Shown: positions 23,629 to 32,096 of the stretch, piece after piece
Layout: every line of letters begins with the position of its first letter
Position numbering within the stretch: position 1 is the stretch's first letter
NCBI RefSeq assembly: GCF_003258365.1
Contig: NZ_QHKM01000001.1
Location: 310,001 to 374,000, forward strand
Reading direction: 5' to 3'
DNA length: 64,000 nt
Source of the DNA: Hymenobacter edaphi
GTDB lineage: Bacteria; Bacteroidota; Bacteroidia; Cytophagales; Hymenobacteraceae
Notes under the pieces: model-generated
The model's database searches: none
Told to the model about the DNA's origin: nothing
The model's input: the letters and a program-made list of their open reading frames with translations, nothing else
Made by a program: the position numbers and the translations under genes

Positions 23629-25005
23629 ATGGCGTCTTTGCTGATTAAAAATGGCCGCGTCGTGACGGCCGATTCCGACGCGGTGTGTGACATCCTGATT
23701 GAGGGCGAAACCATTGCCGCCATCGGGAAAAACCTGCCCGTGCAGGCCGACGAAGTCATCGACGCCACTGGCAAAATCATCGTGCCCGGCGGCATCGACC
23801 CGCACGTGCACCTGGATATGCCCTTTATGGGCACGTTCAGCTCCGATACTCACGAGACGGGCACCCGCGCCGCCCTGCACGGCGGCACCACCACCGTCAT
23901 CGACTTCGTGCTGCAGAAACAGGGCCATAGTCTGCGGGAGGCGCTGGCCGAGTGGCAGGGCCGGGCCACCGGCACCGCCGTGGGTGACTACTCGTTCCAC
24001 ATGGCCGTGACGGACTTCAACCCGAGCACCAAGGAGGAAATCAAGGACATGGTGGCCGAAGGCATTACCTCCTTTAAGACCTTCATGGCCTACAAGGGCG
24101 CGCTCATGATTGACGACGCGCAGATGGTGGGGCTGATGCAGGAGGTGCGCCGGCACGGCGGGCTGGTAACGGCCCACGCCACCAACGGCGACATGATTGA
24201 CACGCTTATTGCCCAGCACCGGGCCCAGGGCAAGCTTACGCCGCGCTACCACTACCTCTCCCAGCCCGAAGTGACGGAGGCCGAAGCCTCGGGCCGATTC
24301 GCCGACATTGCCAACTACACCGGCGTCAACGCCTACATCGTGCACCTGACCTGCGAGGGAGCCCTGAATCAGGTGCGCCGCGCCACCGAGCGGAATCAGC
24401 GGGTGTTTGTGGAAACCTGCATTCAGTACCTGCTGCTCGACGCCTCGCTCTACGGCGACGATTTTGAGGGCGCTAAGTGGGTGATGTCGCCGCCGCTGCG
24501 GGAGAAAAAAGACCAGCAGACGCTCTGGGCCGGCATCAACCAGGGGCTGGTGCAGGTGGTGGGCACCGACCACTGCCCGTTTATGTGGGAGCAGAAACGA
24601 ATGGGTGCCGACGACTTCTCCAAGATTCCGAACGGGCACCCGGCCATCGAGCACCGCATGGAACTGCTGTTTTCGGAGGGCGTGAGCAAGGGCCGCATTT
24701 CGCTGCAGAAGTTCGTGGAAGTCACGAGCACCAACGCGGCTAAGATCTTCGGCATGTTTCCGCGCAAGGGCACCATCAGCATCGGCGCCGACGCGGATCT
24801 GGTGCTCATCGACCCCGAGAAAAAGCACACGATTTCGGCCACCACGCACCACATGAACGTGGACTACTCCGGCTACGAAGGCTGGGAACTGACCGGCAAA
24901 ATCGACACGGTGCTGCTGCGCGGCAAGGTGGCCGTCGACGCGGGCGAGACGAAAGTCGGGCGCGGTTACGGGCGGTTTATCCGCAGAGGGCCAGTTAATT
25001 ACTAA
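23629..25005 (+). CDS. hydA: Dihydropyrimidinase
   Basis: 458 aa from ATG at 23629. It is a cyclic amidohydrolase with a binuclear metal centre: His59 and His61 in DPHVHLD, the lysine that becomes carboxylated at Lys150 (TSFKTFMAYKGAL) and His183 in TAHATNGD. It opens dihydrouracil or dihydrothymine to N-carbamoyl-beta-alanine or N-carbamoyl-beta-aminoisobutyrate. Retention of all metal ligands plus the preT/preA and ureidopropionase neighbours makes a hydantoinase-only role less likely. The upstream gap has two AATAATTATT-type palindromes. Second step of the reductive pathway encoded here. Confidence 0.94.
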   Translation: MASLLIKNGRVVTADSDAVCDILIEGETIAAIGKNLPVQADEVIDATGKIIVPGGIDPHVHLDMPFMGTFSSDTHETGTRAALHGGTTTVIDFVLQKQGHSLREALAEWQGRATGTAVGDYSFHMAVTDFNPSTKEEIKDMVAEGITSFKTFMAYKGALMIDDAQMVGLMQEVRRHGGLVTAHATNGDMIDTLIAQHRAQGKLTPRYHYLSQPEVTEAEASGRFADIANYTGVNAYIVHLTCEGALNQVRRATERNQRVFVETCIQYLLLDASLYGDDFEGAKWVMSPPLREKKDQQTLWAGINQGLVQVVGTDHCPFMWEQKRMGADDFSKIPNGHPAIEHRMELLFSEGVSKGRISLQKFVEVTSTNAAKIFGMFPRKGTISIGADADLVLIDPEKKHTISATTHHMNVDYSGYEGWELTGKIDTVLLRGKVAVDAGETKVGRGYGRFIRRGPVNY

Positions 25006-25019
25006 CTTACTGAGGGCAG

Positions 25020-25195
25020 TTCTTCCGACCGCCGGGCAGAACGCAGCGAAGCATCTCGCTCGTTTCGTTGGCCAATCCTCTCAAAGCGACAATACCATCT
25101 TAGCTGACGCTGGCGCCCGGTTACGGCTCGACCGTCCAGCATGGTAATACCGGGAACGTCAGCACGCGCGGTGCTTCGCATGGCGGCCCTTTTCG
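25020..25195. repeat. Degraded dispersed repeat between hydA and the ureidopropionase gene
   Basis: Contains GAACGCAGCGAAGCATCTCGCTCGTTTCG-like sequence near 25039-25068 and an inverted, diverged partner near 25155-25190 (GAACGTCAGCACGCGCGGTGCTTCGCA). It is related to the GTCATGCTGAGC family. No coding region in this 250-bp gap. Confidence 0.45.
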
Positions 25196-25255
25196 GCGGC
25201 TAGCCAGTGCTGCCTACAGAAACCCTTTCCCAACCAAATAACCGCGTACCCCACA

Positions 25256-26122
25256 ATGCCACGAATGATTAAATCCGGGCTCATTCAGATGAGCCTGCCC
25301 ATGACCGAAGGCGAAGGCTCGATTGAGGAAATCAAGGAGGCCATGGTGCAGAAGCACATTCCGCTGATTGAGGAAGCCGGCCGGCAGGGCGTGCAGATTC
25401 TGTGCCTGCAGGAAATCTTCAATACGCCCTATTTCTGTCCCGGCCAGGACAAAGCCTGGTACGCCTCGGCTGAATCGGTGCCGGGCCCCACGACCGAGCG
25501 CATGGCCGAGTACGCCAGGAAGTACAACATGGTCATTATCGTGCCGGTGTACGAAAAAGAGCAGGCCGGCTTCCTCTACAACACGGCCGCCGTAATCGAT
25601 GCCGACGGGACGTACCTCGGCAAGTACCGCAAGAACCACATTCCGCACACCTCGGGCTTCTGGGAAAAGTACTTTTTCAAGCCCGGCAACCTGGGCTACC
25701 CGGTGTTCCAGACCAAGTACGCCAAAGTGGGCGTGTACATCTGCTACGACCGGCACTTCCCCGATGGCGCCCGGGTGCTGGGCCTGAACGGGGCCGAAAT
25801 CGTGTACAACCCCTCGGCCACGGTGGCCGGCCTCTCGCAGTACCTCTGGAAGCTGGAGCAACCCGCCCACGCGGCGGCCAACGGCTACTTTATGGGCTGC
25901 ATCAACCGCGTCGGGGAGGAGAAGCCCTGGAACCTGGGCCGCTTCTACGGCTCCAGCTACTTCGTGGACCCGCGCGGGCAGATTTTTGCCCAGGCTTCGG
26001 AAGATAAAGACGAGCTGCTGGTGGCCGACTTCGACCTGGACATGATTGACGAGGTGCGCGCCACCTGGCAGTTCTTCCGCGACCGGCGCCCCGAGACTTA
26101 CGAGAAGCTGGTGGAGCTGTAA
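25256..26122 (+). CDS. Beta-ureidopropionase (N-carbamoyl-beta-alanine amidohydrolase), nitrilase superfamily
   Basis: 288 aa from ATG at 25256. The nitrilase-superfamily triad is visible: Glu53 (LQEIFNTPYF), Lys126 (KYRKNHIPH) and nucleophile Cys163 (YICYDRHFPDGAR). The family hydrolyses N-carbamoyl-beta-alanine to beta-alanine, CO2 and ammonia. The context (dihydropyrimidinase directly upstream, dihydropyrimidine dehydrogenase downstream) supports that substrate over N-carbamoylputrescine, for which close relatives are known. A small membrane protein gene follows after 9 bp and is probably co-transcribed. Confidence 0.92.
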   Translation: MPRMIKSGLIQMSLPMTEGEGSIEEIKEAMVQKHIPLIEEAGRQGVQILCLQEIFNTPYFCPGQDKAWYASAESVPGPTTERMAEYARKYNMVIIVPVYEKEQAGFLYNTAAVIDADGTYLGKYRKNHIPHTSGFWEKYFFKPGNLGYPVFQTKYAKVGVYICYDRHFPDGARVLGLNGAEIVYNPSATVAGLSQYLWKLEQPAHAAANGYFMGCINRVGEEKPWNLGRFYGSSYFVDPRGQIFAQASEDKDELLVADFDLDMIDEVRATWQFFRDRRPETYEKLVEL

Positions 26123-26131
26123 GCCGCCTCT

Positions 26132-26449
26132 ATGGAGCCAACGCCTCCGGCCGGTGCAAGCCGGGCCGCAATTGTAGGGTGGTACAAACGGGCAACAGTC
26201 TGCTACGCGCTTCCCTTTGGTTTGGGGTTGTTAGGAGCAGTTGCACCGCTCTTTTTCACGCTGGCGCTGCTTGGCCAGCTGCCGCTCACCCTGACGGGCC
26301 TCTTCTTCACGAAACGCGGCTGGACGCTGGCCGTCCGGAGCGGCGACGTGGAGAAAAAGGATGTCGGCTTCGCGAATTTCATTCTCGGGGCCATCCTCCT
26401 GGTGCTTGGCCTCCTCGGTTTCGGTCTTGCTTACGTCATGACCGGTTAG
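26132..26449 (+). CDS. Small two-helix membrane protein in the pyrimidine cluster
   Basis: 105 aa from ATG at 26132, only 9 bp after the ureidopropionase stop. Two hydrophobic stretches (LPFGLGLLGAVAPLFFTLAL and, C-terminal, FILGAILLVLGLLGFGLAYV) flank a basic loop TKRGWTLAVRSGDVEKKDVG. No family recognised. It is too small for a known uracil permease. Its position suggests an accessory membrane role, but this is inference only. Confidence 0.7.
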   Translation: MEPTPPAGASRAAIVGWYKRATVCYALPFGLGLLGAVAPLFFTLALLGQLPLTLTGLFFTKRGWTLAVRSGDVEKKDVGFANFILGAILLVLGLLGFGLAYVMTG

Positions 26450-26458
26450 CTCCGGCAG

Positions 26459-26509
26459 CCCGGGCTATGGCGCGCAACGGAACAGCCCGGCGGCGCGCCA
26501 TAGCCCGGG
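26459..26509. repeat. Perfect 16-bp inverted repeat before preT
   Basis: CCCGGGCTATGGCGCG at 26459-26474 is mirrored at 26494-26509, starting 10 bp after the stop of the small membrane protein. It may act as a terminator-like hairpin or be a dispersed repeat. An ATATTTA sequence just after it could serve as the preT -7 box. Confidence 0.6.
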
Positions 26510-26543
26510 TCATATTTACCTTCTCTCCGCAACCAACGCCGCA

Positions 26544-27872
26544 ATGGCAGAATTTTCTACCCCCACTACCGAGCAGGAGTTTGATGCGAATTTCGCCCAG
26601 ATCAAGCCCCTGATGAGCAACACCGAGGCGCTCTATGAAAGCTCCCGGTGCCTGTTCTGCTTCGATGCGCCCTGCATCAAGGCCTGCCCCTCGGGTATCG
26701 ACATCCCGCAGTTTATCCGGCAGATCAACACCGGCAACCCCACCGGCGCGGCCAAGACCATTTACGAGGCCAACTACTTCGGCAACGCCTGCGGCAAGGT
26801 ATGCCCCACGGAAGTCTTGTGCGAAGGCGCCTGCGTGTACAACCTCAACGAGCAGAAGCCCATCGAAATCGGGCGGCTGCAGAGCCACGCCACCCGCAAG
26901 GTTATCGACAGCGGCCACAAGCTGTTCGGGCCGGGGCCGGCCAATGGGCGCAAGGTGGCCGTTATCGGGGCCGGGCCGGCGGGCATTTCGGCGGCCTGCG
27001 AGCTGCGGGCGTTGGGCTACGAGGTGGATGTGTTTGAGGCCCGGGCCCAGCCGTCGGGGCTGACGCTGTACGGCGTGGCGCCCTACAAAATCACCAACGC
27101 CGAGACGCTGGCCGAAATGGATTACCTGGAGCAGCAGTTTGGCTACCGGGTCCGCTACAACCAGCGCATCAGCCGCCGCGAGGAGCTGCAGGCGCTGGAA
27201 GACACCTACGACGCCATCTTCCTCGGCATCGGCCTGGGGGCGACCAACGCCCTGCTGCTGCCCGGCGAGGAGCGGCAGAACTGCGTGGGCGCGGTGGAGT
27301 TCATCGAGCAGCTGCGCATCGGGCACCAGCAGGTGCAGGTGGGCAAGAAGGTCGTCGTGCTCGGCGGCGGCAATACGGCTATGGACGCGGCCTCCGAATC
27401 GGCGCGGATGGGGGCCCAGGACGTGGTGCTGGCCTACCGCCGCGGCAAGGACGAAATGGGCGCCTACGAGTTCGAGTACGACCTGGCCAAGGCCGTGGGC
27501 GTGAAGGGCTTGTTCAACGTGGCGCCGGTGGAAATCGTGGGCAACGGCAAGGTGGAGGGCGTGCGGTTCATCCGCACCGCTACCGTCGACGGGCAGGTGC
27601 AGGCGGTGCCCGGCTCGGAGTTCGTGGAGCCCTGCGACATGGTCATCAAAGCCACCGGGCAGGCCAAGCAGACCGGTTTTCTGCACCTGATTCCGGGCCT
27701 GCAGCTCGACGGCAAGGGCCGCATCGTGGCCGATGCCCGCACCGGGCAAACTTCCAATCCGAAGTATTTCGCCTCCGGCGACGCGCTAAACGGCGGGGCC
27801 GAGGTCGTTAACGCCGCCGCCGAAGCCAAGCAGACGGCGCGGGGCATTCACGCATTCCTGAGCGGCAACTAA
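26544..27872 (+). CDS. preT: NAD-dependent dihydropyrimidine dehydrogenase subunit PreT
   Basis: 442 aa from ATG at 26544. Like GltD, it begins with two [4Fe-4S] cysteine groups (CLFCFDAPCIKACPSG and CGKVCPTEVLCEGAC). An FAD-binding GAGPAGISAACELR and an NAD(P)H-binding GGGNTAMDAASES motif follow. PreT transfers electrons from NADH to PreA. It corresponds to the N-terminal half of the eukaryotic dihydropyrimidine dehydrogenase DPYD. preA follows 61 bp later with a small hairpin between. A stand-alone GltD paralogue is the alternative, but the immediate preA partner decides it. Confidence 0.95.
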   Translation: MAEFSTPTTEQEFDANFAQIKPLMSNTEALYESSRCLFCFDAPCIKACPSGIDIPQFIRQINTGNPTGAAKTIYEANYFGNACGKVCPTEVLCEGACVYNLNEQKPIEIGRLQSHATRKVIDSGHKLFGPGPANGRKVAVIGAGPAGISAACELRALGYEVDVFEARAQPSGLTLYGVAPYKITNAETLAEMDYLEQQFGYRVRYNQRISRREELQALEDTYDAIFLGIGLGATNALLLPGEERQNCVGAVEFIEQLRIGHQQVQVGKKVVVLGGGNTAMDAASESARMGAQDVVLAYRRGKDEMGAYEFEYDLAKAVGVKGLFNVAPVEIVGNGKVEGVRFIRTATVDGQVQAVPGSEFVEPCDMVIKATGQAKQTGFLHLIPGLQLDGKGRIVADARTGQTSNPKYFASGDALNGGAEVVNAAAEAKQTARGIHAFLSGN

Positions 27873-27883
27873 CCTCCCTGGCC

Positions 27884-27910
27884 GTCATGCTGAGCGCAGT
27901 CGAAGCATGA
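27884..27910. repeat. Short GTCATGCTGAGC-family hairpin between preT and preA
   Basis: GTCATGC...GCATGAC, a 7-bp stem containing TGAGCGCAGTCGAA, lies in the 61-bp preT-preA gap. It is a short member of the dispersed family found elsewhere in the window. Confidence 0.55.
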
Positions 27911-27933
27911 CGTTCATTTTCAACTGACAACCA

Positions 27934-29346
27934 ATGCCTGACCTTTCCATAAATTTTGCCGGCATCAAGTCGCCGAACCCGTTCTGGCTGGCATCGGCGC
28001 CGCCCACCAACTCCGGCTACCAGGTGATGAAAGCCTTCGACGCGGGCTGGGGCGGGGCCGTGTGGAAGACCTTGGGCGTGCCCGTGGTGAACGTATCGAG
28101 CCGCTACGGCGGGGTGAACTACCGCGACAAACGCCTCATCGGCTTCAACAACATCGAGCTGATTTCGGACCGCCCGCTCGCGGACAACCTGCGCGAAATC
28201 GAGGAGGTGAAAAAGCGCTTCCCCCACCACGCCGTCATTGCCTCGCTGATGGTGCAGAGCCGGCAGGAGTGGCACGACATCGTGCGCGACGTGACCAATG
28301 CCGGCGCCGACGGCATCGAGCTGAACTTCGGCTGCCCGCACGGCATGTGCGAGCGGGGCATGGGCTCGGCCGTGGGCCAGGAGCCGGAGGTGCTGCGCAC
28401 CATCGTGGAGTGGGTGATGGAAGTGGCCCGGATTCCGGTTATCGTCAAGCTCACGCCCAACATTTCGGACGTGACCGAGCCGGCCCGGGCGGCCCGGGCC
28501 GGCGGCGCCGACGCCATTTCGCTCATCAACACCATCCAGAGCATCGTGGGCGTGGATCTGGACTTGTTCGCGCCGTACCCCATCGTCGACGGCAAGGGCA
28601 CCAACGGCGGCTACTGCGGCCCGGCGGTGAAGCCCATTGCCCTGAACATGGTGAAAAACTGCGCCCAGGACCCCGACGTGCGTCTGCCCATTTCGGGCAT
28701 CGGCGGCATCGAAAACTGGCGCGACGCGGTGGAGCACATTCTGCTCGGCGCCTCCTCGGTGCAGGTGTGCACGGCGGCCATGCACTTCGGCTTTGGTATC
28801 ATCCGCGAAATGACGGCCGGGCTGGAGCAGTACATGACCGAGAAGGGCTTCCATACGATTTACGATTTCGTGGGCAAGGCCCTGCCGAACGTAAAGCACT
28901 GGGAAGATTTGAACCTGAAGTACAAGGTCACGGCCAGCATCAACGAGGACAAGTGCATCGGCTGCCAGCTGTGCTATACGGCCTGCGAAGACGGCGCCCA
29001 CCAGGCCATCCGGCTGCAGGAAGGCACCCGCACGCCCGCCATCATCGAGGAAAACTGCGTGGGCTGCAACCTCTGCTCGTTGGTGTGCCCGGTGGAGCAG
29101 TGCATTACGATGGAGCGCACCGACGACGGCACCCAGCACCGCACCTGGAAGGAGCGCACCGCCGCCGACGATATTCCGGTGACGTTCAACGACGAGCGGG
29201 CCGGCGGGCTGCACCACTGGGTGCCCGCGCCGGCCGCCGCGCTGGGCAAGGAGCGGCACAAGACGCTGCCCGGCAAAGCCCGCGCCCTGGGCAGTCCGCA
29301 GGACGCCGTGGCGTCGAAAGCTACGGACGTGCTCAGCGCCTCGTAA
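27934..29346 (+). CDS. preA: NAD-dependent dihydropyrimidine dehydrogenase subunit PreA
   Basis: 470 aa from ATG at 27934. Residues 1-310 are an FMN-binding dihydroorotate-dehydrogenase-like barrel. The catalytic loop NFGCPHGMCERGMG has Asn131 and Cys134, equivalent to the general acid Cys of mammalian DPYD. About 335-400 carries two [4Fe-4S] clusters (CIGCQLCYTACEDG and CVGCNLCSLVCPVEQC). With PreT it reduces uracil and thymine to their dihydro forms, the first step of the pathway. An extra C-terminal tail of about 60 residues, basic and Ala-rich, follows the ferredoxin domain. A strong terminator follows immediately. Confidence 0.96.
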   Translation: MPDLSINFAGIKSPNPFWLASAPPTNSGYQVMKAFDAGWGGAVWKTLGVPVVNVSSRYGGVNYRDKRLIGFNNIELISDRPLADNLREIEEVKKRFPHHAVIASLMVQSRQEWHDIVRDVTNAGADGIELNFGCPHGMCERGMGSAVGQEPEVLRTIVEWVMEVARIPVIVKLTPNISDVTEPARAARAGGADAISLINTIQSIVGVDLDLFAPYPIVDGKGTNGGYCGPAVKPIALNMVKNCAQDPDVRLPISGIGGIENWRDAVEHILLGASSVQVCTAAMHFGFGIIREMTAGLEQYMTEKGFHTIYDFVGKALPNVKHWEDLNLKYKVTASINEDKCIGCQLCYTACEDGAHQAIRLQEGTRTPAIIEENCVGCNLCSLVCPVEQCITMERTDDGTQHRTWKERTAADDIPVTFNDERAGGLHHWVPAPAAALGKERHKTLPGKARALGSPQDAVASKATDVLSAS

Positions 29347-29394
29347 AGCAGCAAGCCCCTTCGGCCAGCGCGGTCGAAGGGGCTTTTTGCTGCT
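29347..29394. terminator. Bidirectional hairpin terminator after preA
   Basis: AGCAGCAAGCCCCTTCG pairs with CGAAGGGGCTTTTTGCTGCT around a short loop. The stem carries a T5 run on the plus strand. It ends the preA transcript and lies just before the stop of the convergent gene. Confidence 0.85.
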
Positions 29395-29409
29395 GGGGGC
29401 TCCTCGGGG

Positions 29410-29940
29410 TTAGGCCGGCACAGCCGCCGCGGCCGATAGCACCGATGTCAAATCCAGTACGTCCGACAGCTGCCGGATGCGGCTCAGCTGGCTGGGGCGA
29501 ATGACCAGCCGGTGGGCATTCACGTGCGTGCTCATTTTCACCAAACCGGGTACAACCGCATGCGGGATTTGCAGTGCGTATTCGATGCCGAAATCCTCGT
29601 TGAACGCGACGATAATCAGGTATTCGAAATGCTCGTGGTGCAAACCCCGGATGGCACTGAATTCTACGTTCTTATCCTTGGAACGCATCCGCCGACCCTT
29701 GATCTGGTAACGGATTTTCGGGGCGGCAGGCGTGGCTTGCCGGTACGCGTCGTACCAGAGCTTCGAGTTGTTTTCAAGCCCCAGCCCCAGTTTTTGGGCG
29801 ACCAGCCATTCGGTGTAGTCACCGATGGGGCTGTTATTCGTTCGGCAAACCTTTAGCTCGGTCAGGCGTCGGAGCACGGTCCCGTATTGTTGCATCAGGT
29901 CCAGGGCTTCGGTGGCGGACGAAGCGGCGGTTTCAGGCAT
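29410..29940 (-). CDS. Hypothetical protein, possible PD-(D/E)XK-like nuclease fold
   Basis: 176 aa from ATG at 29940. N-terminal helices (LDLMQQYGTVLRRLTELK) are followed by IGDYTEWLVAQKLGL, then WYDAYRQ..., and RYQIKGRRMRSKDKNVEFSAIRG. This acidic residue followed by a strand with QIKGRR is the layout of restriction-endonuclease-like D...(E/Q)xK proteins. Similar GDYxEWLVAxxLGL proteins occur as orphan genes in many bacteria, possibly the DUF6998-type family (recalled, not verified). It has no restriction-modification partner here. Convergent with preA, sharing the terminator; 64 bp downstream of the gliding-CTERM gene on the same strand. Confidence 0.7.
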   Translation of the reverse strand: MPETAASSATEALDLMQQYGTVLRRLTELKVCRTNNSPIGDYTEWLVAQKLGLGLENNSKLWYDAYRQATPAAPKIRYQIKGRRMRSKDKNVEFSAIRGLHHEHFEYLIIVAFNEDFGIEYALQIPHAVVPGLVKMSTHVNAHRLVIRPSQLSRIRQLSDVLDLTSVLSAAAAVPA

Positions 29941-30004
29941 AAAAGGTGGGATAATGGCGAGTTGGCTGGGGGCTAAGCTCCATTGCCTACCTGTGTAAAC
30001 CAAG

Positions 30005-31924
30005 CTATTTCAGCACTTCCAGCCAGCCCTTGTACTTGCGGCCGTTGGTGTAGGTGACGAGGTAATAGTAGGTGCCCGCCGTACCCGCGCCGGGCCAGCG
30101 GAACGTGCGCTCGGGCGAGTGGTACACCTCGTTGCCCCAGCGCGTAAAGATGCGGACCCCGGCAAAGCGCTGCTCGCAGAAATCGGGCGGCAGGCTGGGC
30201 AGGGTAAAGGCGTCGTTGAGGCCGTCGCCGTTGGGCGTGATGACGTTGGGCGGCAGGAAGGCCACGGTATCGGCGCTGGGCAGCAGCTGGAAGCGCACGG
30301 TGCGCTGCTGCGGAAGCGGGGTGCAGGTGGCGGTTTCGGTGAGCTGAAACACCACGGTCATTTCCTGCCGGGTAGGGGCCGCGCAGTCGGCCCGCCACTG
30401 GAAGGTGCCGTCGGCGCGGCCGGTGCCGCCCTGGGCGCTGAACTGCATGCCCGCGGCCGCCAGGTCGAAGCCCTGGCCGGTGGCGGTGAGGGTGAGGGCG
30501 TTCTGGTCGGCGTCGGTGCCGAGCAGGGTGGCCGAGTACGTCTCGCCCAGGCGCACGGGCACCAGCACGGGCGGGTCGGCGGCGTCGAGCGGGGCGGGCG
30601 GAAAGGTGCTGGTCAGCAGCGGGGCGCGGTTCACGGCCGGGCGGGCCGTAAAGGCCAGGCGCACGGTGTCGCGCTTGGGCAGGGCGCAGCCGTTGTCGGC
30701 CACGATGAGGTCGAGCAGAAACACCTTACCCTGCGAGTCCATACAGTCGGGGAAGCAGAGGGTGGCGCGCAGGGTATCGGGGGCGCCGGCGGTGCGCACG
30801 GTGCCGCTGGTGGTGCCGGCGGTGAAGGTCGGGCTGTTGGCGGCGCTGGCCGTGAAGTTGACCGGCCGGGTCGTCAGCGTCAGTTGGGAGCTGGGGTTAG
30901 GGTCGGTGAAGACGAGCTGCACGCAGTGGTCGGCGCCGGGCAGCAGGCGCAGCGTGTCGCGGGTGGGCTGGTAGGCGCGGGGGCGGCCGGGCAGCTGCAC
31001 GGCCACGCTCGGGGCCGCGTTCAGGGGGCAGGCCAGCACGTACAGCTGAAAGTCGCGGCGCGTCTCCCCGATTTTGACGCCCCGGCGGTACTCCGCGCAG
31101 CGCACTCCGAACACGAACAGGCCCAGGCGCGTGGGCCGCACCGTCAGGCGGCCCGTGCGGGCATCGATGCCGAGCGTGGGCGTCCCCGGAATCTGGTTCT
31201 GGGCGCTCAGACCGCTGCTCCAGGTGATGGGGCTGAAGGGCGCGGCCTGGCTGCTGGTCAGGGTGGGGGCGCTGGCGCTGGTGTGCCCGTTGAGCGGCGT
31301 CACCATGTCGTAGACCAGCGAGTCGCCGTCGGCATCCTGCCCGCCGAAGTCGTAGTAAAACAGCTCGCCCACGCAGGCGTAGTCGCCCAGCGGGGGAAAG
31401 ATGCGCGGGGTGGAATCGACGAACGGCTGGCCGCCGCGCACCACGGCCGGAAACTCCAGGTAGAACGTCTGGGCCGCCGCGCCGGGCCCCACGATGTTGC
31501 CGATGGCCAGGTTGCGGCAGCAGCGCTCCACGGCCGCGTAGTAGCCGGCCGCGCCGGTGTACGTGGCCGCATCCAGGGTCACGGCGCGGCTGTAAACCAG
31601 CTTGCGCGTGCTCAGCGAGCCGGTGGTGCAGGCCGGGTTGGTGTAGCTGACGAAGGTATTGCTGACCAGCGGCAGCGTGAGCTGCTGCATGCGCTGGTTG
31701 GTGGCCTTATCGAAGATGCCGGCCAGCAGGGCGTTGTCGAGGGCGGCGGCGTTGCCGTTGACGGCGTCGAAGTACAGGTTCAGGGTGAGCGTGTAGGTGC
31801 TGCCGCTTTGGTGCGTCAGCTCCATCTCGCCGCCCACGATGTGCGTGGCGCGGGCCGGCCGCAGCAGCCCCAGGCAGCACAGCAGCAGCAGGCCGCGCAG
31901 GAAAAGAGAAAAGGAAGGCGCCAT
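30005..31924 (-). CDS. Secreted protein with gliding-motility-type (T9SS type B) C-terminal domain
   Basis: 639 aa from ATG at 31924; an ATG at 31945 would add seven residues. A signal peptide ending RPARA is followed by THIVGGEMELTH, a start common to Bacteroidota surface proteins with a gliding C-terminal domain. The middle has repeated beta-rich modules (LTLTTRPVNFT, DADQNALTLTATG) resembling cadherin- or Ig-like folds. The last 85 residues (PNVITPNGDGLNDAF, then FTRWGNEVYHS, ending YTNGRKYKGWLEVLK) are the CHU_C/gliding-CTERM sorting domain. It should be exported by T9SS and held on the surface, probably in adhesion or motility. No T9SS machinery gene is in the window. Confidence 0.9.
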   Translation of the reverse strand: MAPSFSLFLRGLLLLCCLGLLRPARATHIVGGEMELTHQSGSTYTLTLNLYFDAVNGNAAALDNALLAGIFDKATNQRMQQLTLPLVSNTFVSYTNPACTTGSLSTRKLVYSRAVTLDAATYTGAAGYYAAVERCCRNLAIGNIVGPGAAAQTFYLEFPAVVRGGQPFVDSTPRIFPPLGDYACVGELFYYDFGGQDADGDSLVYDMVTPLNGHTSASAPTLTSSQAAPFSPITWSSGLSAQNQIPGTPTLGIDARTGRLTVRPTRLGLFVFGVRCAEYRRGVKIGETRRDFQLYVLACPLNAAPSVAVQLPGRPRAYQPTRDTLRLLPGADHCVQLVFTDPNPSSQLTLTTRPVNFTASAANSPTFTAGTTSGTVRTAGAPDTLRATLCFPDCMDSQGKVFLLDLIVADNGCALPKRDTVRLAFTARPAVNRAPLLTSTFPPAPLDAADPPVLVPVRLGETYSATLLGTDADQNALTLTATGQGFDLAAAGMQFSAQGGTGRADGTFQWRADCAAPTRQEMTVVFQLTETATCTPLPQQRTVRFQLLPSADTVAFLPPNVITPNGDGLNDAFTLPSLPPDFCEQRFAGVRIFTRWGNEVYHSPERTFRWPGAGTAGTYYYLVTYTNGRKYKGWLEVLK

Positions 31925-32063
31925 CACCACGTCAACGAAAAGCATATTGGCCGGGGCCGGGAGCAGGCCGGGGCACGGGTAAGAGAAACAGCATGCGGAA
32001 GCCGGAAAGCGCGACCGGGCGCGGCCGGCCGGTCGGTTGAGGGCGGGCAAACCCGCAAAGCAG

Positions 32064-32089
32064 CGGCCGGCCCGGATGCCGGCCGCTGC
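32064..32089. terminator. GC-rich hairpin after the mini-lipoprotein gene
   Basis: CAGCGGCCGGC pairs with GCCGGCCGCTG just downstream of the minus-strand stop at 32097. There is no T-tract, so termination is uncertain. Confidence 0.4.
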
Positions 32090-32096
32090 CCGGGGC

